From assembly GCF_039534085.1 (NCBI RefSeq), contig NZ_BAAAUT010000011.1:1-64000 (forward strand): DNA of 64,000 nucleotides. Direction: 5' to 3'. The notes below the pieces were generated by a model. That model was not told the DNA's origin, did no database searches, and saw nothing but the letters and a program-made list of their open reading frames with translations. How positions within the stretch are numbered: position 1 is the stretch's first letter; every line of letters starts with the position of its first letter. The position numbers and the translations under genes were made by a program. Below, one piece after another: positions 15,827-23,035 of the stretch. The stretch is from Planomonospora_B alba. GTDB lineage: Bacteria; Actinomycetota; Actinomycetes; Streptosporangiales; Streptosporangiaceae.

Positions 15827-16741
15827 TCAGCGCTGCGCCGGGCGGACCTGGATGACGCCGTCGCGGCGGATGCGGGTGTCGAAGGCCGGCACGGGCGCGG
15901 TCGCCGGACCGTGCACGACGGCTCCGTCCGAGAGCCGGAAGGTGCTGCCGTGCCAGGGGCAGGTCACGCAGGCGGCTCCGCCCTCGGCGACCAGCCGCCC
16001 CTGGTGCAGCGGGCCGGCGAGGTGCGGGCAGTGGTCGGCGAGCACGGTGACCTCGCCGTCGACCCGGAGCACGAACAGGTCGATGTAGCCCAGCCGCCGG
16101 GCCACCGGCCGGCCGTTCGGCAGGTCGTTGAGAGAACACAGGTCGTACCAGCCCAGCGGGACCAGGTGGGCGACCGAGTCGGCGTGGTTGGCCCCGACCG
16201 CCTGCCGGTAGGACAGGTGGCCGCCGAGGAAGCCGCCCAGGCCCGCCGCGCCCAGCCCGGCGTACGACAGGAGCCGGGCGGCCCGCTCGCGCCCGCCGAT
16301 GCGGAGCGCGAGCGAGCCGGCGTAGAGGCCGAAGGCGGTCAGGTTGGTGATCGCGTGCACGAAGCCGACGCGCTGCTGCTCGCGATGGATGACGGACCAG
16401 TCCGTGATGCCCGAGGCGACGGCGGGCAGCGCGGCGCCGAGCCCGGCGGTGAGCACGGTCCGCGCGGCGCGGGAGCCGGTCCCGGTCAGGTCGATCACCG
16501 ACGTCGCCGCCCAGCAGCCCACGACGAAGGTGACGAGCGGCGGGTGGAGGGGCTTGCCGGTGGGGACGCCGTGCAGCAGGTCGCGCAGGCGCCCCGGCCC
16601 GATCCTGCGGCGTACGGCCTTGGCCAGGCCGCGGATCGGCCGGTCCAGCCGTGACGACCGCTCGATCGGACCGACGATGTCGATCGTGGACGCCAGACTC
16701 TTGAAGCTCCGACGTCCGGCCTGGACTGATTCCTTCACCAT
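15827..16741 (-). CDS. Membrane-anchored Rieske [2Fe-2S] protein
   Basis: About 304 residues. The N-terminal half (45-190) is a DUF2231-like multi-pass membrane domain (HPPLVTFVVGCWAATSVIDL, TVLTAGLGAALPAVASGITDW, LTAFGLYAGSLALRI). The C-terminal half is a Rieske domain with both ligand pairs, DHCPHLAGPLHQG and VTCPWHGSTF. It probably passes electrons at the membrane; the partner is unknown. AGAGGGGG precedes the ATG at 16741; an ATG at 16759 is possible. It is the last of three minus-strand genes with an HD hydrolase and a molybdopterin oxidoreductase, a potential redox partner. Confidence 0.88.
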   Translation of the reverse strand: MVKESVQAGRRSFKSLASTIDIVGPIERSSRLDRPIRGLAKAVRRRIGPGRLRDLLHGVPTGKPLHPPLVTFVVGCWAATSVIDLTGTGSRAARTVLTAGLGAALPAVASGITDWSVIHREQQRVGFVHAITNLTAFGLYAGSLALRIGGRERAARLLSYAGLGAAGLGGFLGGHLSYRQAVGANHADSVAHLVPLGWYDLCSLNDLPNGRPVARRLGYIDLFVLRVDGEVTVLADHCPHLAGPLHQGRLVAEGGAACVTCPWHGSTFRLSDGAVVHGPATAPVPAFDTRIRRDGVIQVRPAQR

Positions 16742-16781
16742 CGCCCCCTCTCGACCCATAGGGACCTACCCGGGAACCGCG

Positions 16782-17387
16782 TTATGCACGCGCCAGATGT
16801 CCCCGATGGACGGAGAGCTCGACGATCTCCGTGGCGTAGGCGCCGAGGGTGGGTGACCCCTCTTCGATGATCTTCACTTTCTCCAGCACCTGCTCGGCCG
16901 TCACCTTGTAGAGCGACCAGGTGCCGCCCTCGTTGTGGTGGTTGGCCAGGATCGGCGCGATCCGGTCCAGGGCCTTGGCGAACCTGGCCTCCGGCGTCTT
17001 GCGCTCCTCGAACTCGTCCCAGAGCGCGCGCAGCCGCGCCGCCTGGTCCTCGGGGAGCAGCCCGAAGATCCGGTCGGCGGCCTTGCGCTCGATCTCCAGC
17101 TGGTTCTCCACGGCCTGGGAGTCGTAGATGAAGGTGTCGCCGGCGTCGATCTCGACGATGTCGTGGACGAGCAGCATCGCGATGACCTTGTCCAGGTCGG
17201 TCCCCGGCGGAGCGTGCTCGGCCAAGACCATTGCCAGCATGCCGACGTACCACGAGTGCTCGGCGTCGTTCTCCCGCCGCGACCCGTCCATCAGGGTGTT
17301 GCGGCGGACGACGCGCCGGAGCTTGTCGATCTCCATGGCGAAGGCGAGCTGGGCGTGCAGACGGTCCTGTTCTGGAGGGGTGGTCAC
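16782..17387 (-). CDS. HD-domain phosphohydrolase (YfbR/HDDC2-like)
   Basis: 201 residues. The HD metal site is visible as H in ENDAEHSWYV, HD in LLVHDIVEIDAGD, and a later Asp in the FAKALDRIAP context; NHHNEGGTW is a family block. Relatives are 5'-deoxynucleotidases that dephosphorylate dNMPs; that activity here is inferred. The start is GTG at 17387, supported by TAGGCT 7 nt upstream (leaderless). Confidence 0.87.
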   Translation of the reverse strand: MTTPPEQDRLHAQLAFAMEIDKLRRVVRRNTLMDGSRRENDAEHSWYVGMLAMVLAEHAPPGTDLDKVIAMLLVHDIVEIDAGDTFIYDSQAVENQLEIERKAADRIFGLLPEDQAARLRALWDEFEERKTPEARFAKALDRIAPILANHHNEGGTWSLYKVTAEQVLEKVKIIEEGSPTLGAYATEIVELSVHRGHLARA

Positions 17388-17394
17388 GGGCGCA

Positions 17395-17400
17395 AGCCTA
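17395..17400 (-). promoter_or_regulatory. Leaderless -10 box of the HD hydrolase gene
   Basis: TAGGCT on the minus strand, exactly 7 nt before the GTG start at 17387. It separates transcription of this gene from the upstream oxidoreductase, 70 bp away. Confidence 0.55.
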
Positions 17401-17457
17401 GTGCTCGCCGCAGGTCCTTTCCCGCCGGGCCATGGCGTCGCGGGGCGTCGCGGGCGG

Positions 17458-19623
17458 TCAGACGGGCGCGACGGTGACCGGGACCCCGTTGAACACCGCG
17501 TTCCCGGAGGGCGCGTCGACCGCCGAGGCGTCCGTCAGCGCGTTCACGCTCACCCCGGCGTGCTCGGCCGCGACCCGCTGCGCGCTGCCGGCGTGCCCCC
17601 AGCCGTGCGGCAGGCTCACCACGCCAGGCATGATCGAGTCGGTCGGCTCCACCGGCACGGTCACCTCCCCGGCGGCGCTGCGGACCACGGCGTGCCCGCC
17701 CAGCCCGAGCCTGCGCACGTCGTCCGGGTTGACCTGCAGCGTGCACCGGTTGCTCCCGCCGACCAGCGGGGCCACGTTGTGCAGCCAGCTGTTGTTGGAG
17801 CGCAGGTGCCGCCGGCCGATCAGCACCATCTCCGGTGCCGGCACGGCCAGCCGCGCGCGGAGCCGGGCGACGTCCTCCACCAGCCGGGGCGGGGCCAGCT
17901 CCACCCTGCCCGAGGCGGTGCGCAGCACCTCGCCCAGCCGGGGGGCGAGGGGGCCGAGGTCGAGCCCGTGCGGGTGGGCCCGCAGCTCGGCCAGGGAGAG
18001 CCCGTAGGGGCCGAGCTTGAGCATGGCGTCCAGCCGGAGCTCGGCCCCGCTGTCGCCCTCCAGCCCGGCGCGGAGCTCGGCCGGGTCCCGTCCCTCGACC
18101 GGCGAGCCGGGCGTCCCGACGGCCCTGCGGAGCAGCTGGTCGAGGATCAGCTCGTCGAGCACGGCCGGGTCGGCGTCCGCGCCCTGCCCGGAGGCGATCA
18201 GCGCGAGCCTGGCGAGGATCTCCGCCTCCGAGGGCCGCCCGGGCTCCGGCGGCAGCACCGGCGGGGAGAACCGGGCGTAGTTGCGCACCGCGAAGGCCAG
18301 CAGCGAGAAGTCGTAGTGCGGTGAGCTCAGCACCGGGGGCGGGGGCAGGACGACGTCGGCGTGCCGGGTCGTCTCGTTGAGGTAGGGGTCGACGCAGACC
18401 ATGAACTCCAGGGTGCGCAGGGCCTCCTCCAGCCGGGGGCCGTCCGGCGCCGAGAGCACGGGGTTGCCCGCCACCACGACCAGCGCCCTGACCTGTCCGT
18501 CGCCCGGGGTCGCGATCTCGTCGGCGAGGGTGGCCACCGGCAGCTCCCCGTTCGCCTCCGGCAGGCCCCGCACGCGGCTGTGCCAGCGCCCCGCGGCGTA
18601 CGGCCGGCGCCGCCGCCCGGTCTCCGTGGCGGGCTTGGCGAACATGACGCCGCCGGGCCGGTCGAGGTTGCCGGTCAGCACGTTGACCGCGTCGACCAGC
18701 CACTGGGCGAGGGTGCCGAACTCGGCGGTGCAGGTGCCGATGCGGGCGTAGACGGCCGCGGTGGGGGCGGCGGCCAGCTCGCGGGCGAGCCGTACGATGA
18801 CGTCGGCGGGTACTCCGCAGGCCTCCGCCACGACCTTGGGGGCGAAGTCCTCGGCGAGGGCGCGCAGCTCCGCCAGGCCCTCGACCTCGACGCCGACCGA
18901 GGTGAGGTCCTCGGCGAAGAGGGTGTGGACGATGCCGAACAGCAGGTGGGCGTCGGTGCCGGGGCGGACGAACAGGTGCTCGTCGGCGAGCGCGGCGGTG
19001 CGGGTCCGCCGGGGGTCGACGACCACGAGCCTGCCGCCCCGGGCGCGCAGCGCCTTCAGCCGGCCGGGGAAGTCGGGGGCGGTGCAGAGCGAGCCGTTGG
19101 ACTCCAGCGGGTTGGCGCCGAGCATCAGCAGATAGTCGGTGCGGTCCAGGTCGGGCACCGGGATGGCCAGCGGGTCGCCGAACATCAGGCCGCAGGAGAC
19201 GTGCTTGGGCATCTGGTCGGCGGTGCTGGCGGAGAAGACGTTGCGGGTGCCGAGGGCGCGGATCAGCGGCGCGCCGTACAGGGCCCCGGCCATGGTGTGG
19301 GCGTTCGGGTTGCCGAGGTAGACGGCCAGGGCCTGGCGCCCGTGCGCCTCGGCGACGCCGGTCAGGCCCCGCTCGACGGCGCGGAAGGCCTCCGCCCAGG
19401 TGGTCTCGCGCCAGGTGCCGCCGGTGCGGACCATCGGGGCGCTGAGCCGGTCGGGGTCGGAGTCGAGCCGGCCCAGGCTCGCGCCCTTGGGGCAGATGAA
19501 GCCCCGGGAGAACGGGTCGTCCGGATCCCCCTTCACCGAGGTGACCTGCCCGGCGTCGTCGAGCGTCAGCCGCAGACCGCAGACGGCCTCGCAGAGGGGA
19601 CAGGTCCGGTGGGCGGTTCGCAT
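17458..19623 (-). CDS. Molybdopterin oxidoreductase (formate dehydrogenase/nitrate reductase-like)
   Basis: 721 residues. An N-terminal 4Fe-4S motif (CPLCEAVCGL then FICPKG) is followed by molybdopterin domains: TWAEAFRAVERG, YLGNPNAHT, QMPKHVSCGLMFGD (probable Mo-ligand Cys), LLMLGANPLESNGSL, and a C-terminal MoCo-binding domain with SNNSWLHNVAPLVGG and PHGWGHAG. No twin-arginine signal, so it is cytoplasmic. No beta or gamma subunit genes are adjacent; it belongs to the stand-alone group whose substrate is usually unknown. AGGAG five nt before the ATG at 19623 sets the start. Confidence 0.88.
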   Translation of the reverse strand: MRTAHRTCPLCEAVCGLRLTLDDAGQVTSVKGDPDDPFSRGFICPKGASLGRLDSDPDRLSAPMVRTGGTWRETTWAEAFRAVERGLTGVAEAHGRQALAVYLGNPNAHTMAGALYGAPLIRALGTRNVFSASTADQMPKHVSCGLMFGDPLAIPVPDLDRTDYLLMLGANPLESNGSLCTAPDFPGRLKALRARGGRLVVVDPRRTRTAALADEHLFVRPGTDAHLLFGIVHTLFAEDLTSVGVEVEGLAELRALAEDFAPKVVAEACGVPADVIVRLARELAAAPTAAVYARIGTCTAEFGTLAQWLVDAVNVLTGNLDRPGGVMFAKPATETGRRRRPYAAGRWHSRVRGLPEANGELPVATLADEIATPGDGQVRALVVVAGNPVLSAPDGPRLEEALRTLEFMVCVDPYLNETTRHADVVLPPPPVLSSPHYDFSLLAFAVRNYARFSPPVLPPEPGRPSEAEILARLALIASGQGADADPAVLDELILDQLLRRAVGTPGSPVEGRDPAELRAGLEGDSGAELRLDAMLKLGPYGLSLAELRAHPHGLDLGPLAPRLGEVLRTASGRVELAPPRLVEDVARLRARLAVPAPEMVLIGRRHLRSNNSWLHNVAPLVGGSNRCTLQVNPDDVRRLGLGGHAVVRSAAGEVTVPVEPTDSIMPGVVSLPHGWGHAGSAQRVAAEHAGVSVNALTDASAVDAPSGNAVFNGVPVTVAPV

Positions 19624-19765
19624 CGGCACTCCTGGGTTCGATGAATGAACTCATCATTACCCGGCGCCGGGGACGAGGGGAAGCCCCGAGGCCCGTTCTC
19701 CGGGACACGCCGGTGCCCGCGCGGGGCGGCCGGGCGGCGGTGCCCACCCGGTCCGCGCGGCGCGG

Positions 19766-20416
19766 TCAGGCGGCCCGCGGCAGGCGCCCGTCCTCCGGCC
19801 TCTCCTCCACCGCGCCGTCCCGGATCCGGGGCGTGCGCCCGATCCCGCCGTAGACGCGCTCGAACTCGGGGGAGAGCCCGGGCGGCACCTCGGCCTCCCT
19901 GCGGACGATCTCCAGGACGACCAGGTTGGCCCACCGGGGATGGCGGGTGACGACCACCCGCCTGGCGAGGCATGCCGCCGCGATCTCCTCGGCGTGCGCC
20001 CGGAAGTCCGCCGCGCAGATCCCGGCCCTGATCATGATCACGGCCCGTTCGCCGGCGGCGGTGGGGGTGATCCTCATGACCAGCGGCAGCCTGCCGGACC
20101 GCGTGTGCAGGGGCGTCTCCATGCACACCCGGTGGATGCGGTGCCGGGAGGCCAGGCAGCGCAGACGCGCGATGGTCCACCCGCGTCCGGTGCGGGTCGC
20201 GGCGGGGAACCAGACGGTGCTGGTGAGCGCCAGGAACGGCCACCACTCGCCCGCGCGCAGGCTCGCCGCCACCAGGGCGACGGCGGCGCCGGTCACGATC
20301 GAGAGCACGATCTCCGTCCGCCACCGCCAGAGCCGCACCGGCAGGGGCGCCCTGCGGACCGGCCACGAGGACTCCCGTGACCGGTGGCGGTCGTCGCGGG
20401 GGTTACGCGGCGACAT
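19766..20416 (-). CDS. Stand-alone TraB/FtsK N-terminal-like membrane protein
   Basis: 216 residues. A basic N-terminus is followed by two close membrane segments (IVLSIVTGAAVALVAASL and WWPFLALTSTVWFPAA) and a soluble domain (TPLHTRSGRLPLVMRITPTAAGE, VIMIRAGICAADFRAHAEEIAAACLARRVVVTRHPRWANLVVLEIVRR in parts). That domain resembles, from memory, the region before the ATPase in TraB/FtsK transfer proteins of actinomycete integrative elements. There is no Walker motif; the protein ends after DGAVEERPEDG. It is either a natural accessory protein or a truncated transfer protein. It overlaps the 77-residue gene upstream by 14 bp, so they form an operon. Confidence 0.65.
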   Translation of the reverse strand: MSPRNPRDDRHRSRESSWPVRRAPLPVRLWRWRTEIVLSIVTGAAVALVAASLRAGEWWPFLALTSTVWFPAATRTGRGWTIARLRCLASRHRIHRVCMETPLHTRSGRLPLVMRITPTAAGERAVIMIRAGICAADFRAHAEEIAAACLARRVVVTRHPRWANLVVLEIVRREAEVPPGLSPEFERVYGGIGRTPRIRDGAVEERPEDGRLPRAA

Positions 20417-20636
20417 TCTCGCTCACTTCGCCGGTCGCGTAGATGCGCTCGGCCTTCTGCAGGTCGAACAGGGGGTTGCGGTAGTGCCGGGCGCCGAACC
20501 CGGTCCTCTGCACGGTCCAGCCGAGCCGGTAGGCCCACTCGTCCTGGTCCATGCAGAGCTCGTCGTCGGCCCGCTCGATCATCCGGGCCAGCCGGGTCTT
20601 GATTGCGTAGATCCCGTTGATGGCGTAAAAGTGCAT
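20403..20636 (-). CDS. Small hypothetical protein linked to the TraB-like gene
   Basis: 77 residues, MHFYAINGIYAIKTRLARMIERADDELCMDQDEWAYRLGW and on to YATGEVSENVAA (shown in part). Soluble, acidic-basic mixed, predicted helical, with no named domain. GGAGGGAG about 8 nt before the ATG at 20636 supports the start, and the stop overlaps the next gene. Its lone TTGACA-like element at 20911-20906 (minus strand) could be the operon's -35. Probably an accessory protein of the same element. Confidence 0.7.
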   Translation of the reverse strand: MHFYAINGIYAIKTRLARMIERADDELCMDQDEWAYRLGWTVQRTGFGARHYRNPLFDLQKAERIYATGEVSENVAA

Positions 20637-20951
20637 GGGAGGCTCCCTCCGTGGCGTCGTTGCGGAGCTCTTGTGACAGCATCCGGGCCGGTGGCCGCCG
20701 GCTCGATGCATTCGTGCCTTGTGGGCTTTCCGTGATGCTTTCGCGGCTTCGTGTGCCGCCGGTGCGCGACCGTCGGCCGTCGCCCGCCGTCTCCCCCGTC
20801 GCGTGACCATCCGCCTCCCTGGAACCCGGGCGCTCGCGCGAGGCCGTGCCGCCGCCGGTGCGTCCGGGCGGCGGAGCCTCCCCTAATCAGATGCTCCCCC
20901 GGGGTGTCAAATGCTGCAATACTCTGCCGCCGGAAATATCAGGGAACTTTT

Positions 20952-20990
20952 CATGCAAGCGGTGGTGCACGCCCTCGTGCAACTTGCATG
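20952..20990. promoter_or_regulatory. TGCAA-C-TTGCA operator inside a longer inverted repeat
   Basis: TGCAACTTGCA (20978-20988) is a perfect palindrome. The flanks CATGCAAG (20952-20959) and CTTGCATG (20983-20990) make a second, larger inverted repeat. The 16 bases CCTCGTGCAACTTGCA recur 210 bp downstream with one change. The whole stretch 20637-21284 has no gene, is visibly A+T-richer than its surroundings, and separates the minus-strand pair from the XRE regulator. Confidence 0.6.
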
Positions 20991-21182
20991 GGAAAGGGGA
21001 TGCCGGTCCGGGGCCGCAAACTGAGGGGCGTGCGAGCCGCCGGGGGCGGAAGGTAAAGGCGTTCCCGGAAATCCTCGCCGTCCGCCCGGGGTGACGGCGG
21101 GGACTTCTCCGGCCGACCCTCTGTCACGGAAAGGCTTGCGGCAAGGTTTTATGGAGAGAACATTGGGAGAACCCGCGCAGCT

Positions 21183-21207
21183 CCTCGTGCAAGTTGCAGT
21201 GTACGAT
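21183..21207 (+). promoter_or_regulatory. Second TGCAA-G-TTGCA operator with -10 box
   Basis: CCTCGTGCAAGTTGCA (21183-21198) holds the palindrome TGCAAGTTGCA, followed by TACGAT (21202-21207), a good -10 box for the XRE gene starting at 21285. The palindrome would sit in the -35/-10 spacer, where a repressor would block polymerase. Confidence 0.55.
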
Positions 21208-21284
21208 GAGGCCGAGGCTCCGAATTGTGGGGCCTTAAACAGTCCTGTAGCGATACACCTCCATATCGGTGAGGGGGTCGGACG

Positions 21285-22145
21285 GTGCCCGAGCGTGGCA
21301 GTCCAACCGTTCGCCGGCTGAGGCTCGGCCAGGAGCTGCGCCGGCTGCGGGAGGGCTGCGACCTGAGCGGTGAGGACGTCGCCGTGCGGCTGACGTGGTC
21401 GGCGTCCAAGGTCAGTCGCATCGAGAACGCCAAGACCATGCCGCGCAGAAGCGACGTCGAAGCCCTCGCCGAGCTGTATGGAGTGGATGAGGCCCGGCGG
21501 CAGGAGCTGCTGGAGCTTCATCGGGACGCGGCCCGGAAGGGCTGGTGGGAAGACTATTCGGACTCCCTGCCCCAGGAACTCACCACCCTGCTGGGGCTGG
21601 AGGCGGAGGCGGTCTCGGCGCTCAACTGGGAACCCCAGCTCGTGCCGGGTCTGCTGCAGACCGAGGAGTACGCGCGCGAGGTCATTCGTGCCACGCAGCC
21701 GATCACTCGGATTCCGCCGGGAGAGTTCCGCAGCCGGGTGAACGCCCGTATGGCCCGGCAGGACCTCATCACGAGGAGCGCCGATCCGCTCAGGCTCTGG
21801 GTGGTCATGGACGAGTCGGTCCTCCTGCGCCGCTTCGGCGGCGCGGCGGTGATGCGCGGACAGCTCGGACACCTGATCGAGCTTTCCCGGCTGCCGAACG
21901 TGCGTGTGCAGGTCCTGCCTCTGCACGGCGAGCACCCGGTGAACACCGGCTCCTTCTTCCACCTCAAGTTCCCCGCATTCCACGACGTCGTGTACCTGGA
22001 GTCGCTCTACAGCGCGCGCTTCGTGGAAGACGAGGAGATGGTGTACGGCTATGAGATCGCCTTCGGCCATCTGCAGTCGGAGGCATTCGGTGTCGACGGC
22101 TCTCGGGAACTCATCGAGAAGATCATCGATGAGCGTTGGAGATAG
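21285..22145 (+). CDS. XRE-family regulator with DUF5753 domain
   Basis: 286 residues, GTG start. An N-terminal helix-turn-helix (LGQELRRLREGCDLSGEDVAVRLTWSASKVSRIENAKT in parts) is followed by the DUF5753 domain (WEPQLVPGLLQTEEYAR, LLRRFGGAAVMRGQLGHLIELSRLPNVRVQVLPL). This architecture is abundant in filamentous actinomycetes (WhiJ-like proteins) and is normally paired with a small DUF397 protein, as here 73 bp downstream. Targets probably include its own promoter with the TGCAA-S-TTGCA sites. Ligand and role unknown. Confidence 0.92.
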   Translation: MPERGSPTVRRLRLGQELRRLREGCDLSGEDVAVRLTWSASKVSRIENAKTMPRRSDVEALAELYGVDEARRQELLELHRDAARKGWWEDYSDSLPQELTTLLGLEAEAVSALNWEPQLVPGLLQTEEYAREVIRATQPITRIPPGEFRSRVNARMARQDLITRSADPLRLWVVMDESVLLRRFGGAAVMRGQLGHLIELSRLPNVRVQVLPLHGEHPVNTGSFFHLKFPAFHDVVYLESLYSARFVEDEEMVYGYEIAFGHLQSEAFGVDGSRELIEKIIDERWR

Positions 22146-22218
22146 GCAGTCTCCTCAACCCTCCTGAGCAGCTGCCCCAGCGGGAACCGAGGGCGTTTCC
22201 CGTAAAGGAGATAGAGAC

Positions 22219-22425
22219 ATGTATGAAGCTGATCTCGCGGGTGCGGTCTGGAAGAAGAGCGCCCGCAGCGCGGCCAACGGCAACTGCGTGGAGGTCGCCC
22301 GGCTGTCGGGCGGGCGCGTCGGCGTCCGGGACAGCAAGGACCGGCAGGGGCCGGTCCTGATCTTCACTCCGGGTGAGTGGGACGCCTTCGTCGGGGGCGT
22401 CAAGGACGGCGAGTTCGACCTGTGA
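22219..22425 (+). CDS. DUF397 small protein, partner of the XRE regulator
   Basis: 68 residues: AVWKKSARSAANGNCVEVARL, VGVRDSKDRQGPVLIFTPGEWDAFVGGVKDGEFD (in parts), the full DUF397 pattern. AAAGGAGATAGAGAC before the ATG gives a strong ribosome-binding site. Such proteins act with the adjacent XRE/DUF5753 protein, possibly as antagonists; toxin-antitoxin-like roles have been proposed for some pairs. Confidence 0.92.
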   Translation: MYEADLAGAVWKKSARSAANGNCVEVARLSGGRVGVRDSKDRQGPVLIFTPGEWDAFVGGVKDGEFDL

Positions 22426-22431
22426 CGACGG

Positions 22432-22468
22432 GTACGGCCTGCAGCCGCGGGAGGGACGCAGGCCGTAC
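22432..22468 (+). terminator. Terminator after the DUF397 gene
   Basis: GTACGGCCTGC (22432-22442) pairs perfectly with GCAGGCCGTAC (22458-22468), an 11-bp stem 6 bp after the DUF397 stop and before the converging Fur gene. Confidence 0.7.
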
Positions 22469-22507
22469 TCGGGGGAGAGGCGGGAGCGGGGCCGCCGGGC
22501 GGCTCCC

Positions 22508-22915
22508 TCAGCGGCGGCAGTCGGGGCAGACGCCCCAGTAGGTGATGTCCGCCTCGTCGACCAGATACCCGGAGTCGGAGGCAGGGTCGAGGCACGGGGC
22601 GTGCCCGACGGCGCAGTCGACGTCCGTGACCTTCCCGCACTCCCGGCAGACGAGGTGATGGTGGTTGTCGCCCACCCGGGTCTCGTAGCGGGCGGGGCTG
22701 CCGGCCGGCTCGATCCGGCGGAGCAGGCCCTTGCCGTGCAGCGCGTTCAGCGAGTCGTAGACGGCCTGGAGGGAGACCTGGCCGACCCGCTCCAGCACGC
22801 CGCGGTGGATGGAGTCCACGTCGAGGTGGTCGCCCTCCCGCACGGTCTGCATGATCGCGACCCGGGCCGCGGTCACCCGCAGGCCGGCCTGGCGGAGCAG
22901 ATCGTCGTCTTCCAT
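22508..22915 (-). CDS. Fur-family repressor (CatR/PerR-like)
   Basis: 135 residues. The winged helix (LRQAGLRVTAARVAIMQTV) is followed by YDSLNALHGKGLLRR and a dimerisation domain with the metal site HHHLVCRECG and a C-terminal zinc Cys pair in CPDCRR. The first of the structural CxxC pairs is present too (CREC). This matches actinobacterial peroxide/iron-type Fur proteins; no catalase or ferric uptake gene adjoins, so specificity is open. The start is ATG 22915, since a TTGGAC/TAATGT promoter ends 7 nt before it. An in-frame TTG at 22951 lies inside that promoter and is rejected. Confidence 0.9.
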   Translation of the reverse strand: MEDDDLLRQAGLRVTAARVAIMQTVREGDHLDVDSIHRGVLERVGQVSLQAVYDSLNALHGKGLLRRIEPAGSPARYETRVGDNHHHLVCRECGKVTDVDCAVGHAPCLDPASDSGYLVDEADITYWGVCPDCRR

Positions 22916-22922
22916 GCCGTCA

Positions 22923-22951
22923 ACATTACGTCCCAAATTTGAGCTGTCCAA
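22923..22951 (-). promoter_or_regulatory. Leaderless fur promoter with AAATTT operator
   Basis: -35 TTGGAC (22951-22946), 17-bp spacer, -10 TAATGT (22928-22923), then 7 nt to the ATG. The spacer contains the palindrome CAAATTTG, an A+T-rich core like actinobacterial Fur sites, so autorepression is likely. Confidence 0.7.
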
Positions 22952-23035
22952 CTAATGGATTCCTTCCAGTTCGGTCGGGGGGCCGTCTCGGCGGGCGAGT
23001 CGTCCCACTTACCGGGGTGGAGATGGCATGCTCGG

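Noticed and set aside
22916..22951. TTG start at 22951 for the Fur gene
   Set aside because: It lies within the -35 hexamer of a good promoter that ends 7 nt before ATG 22915.
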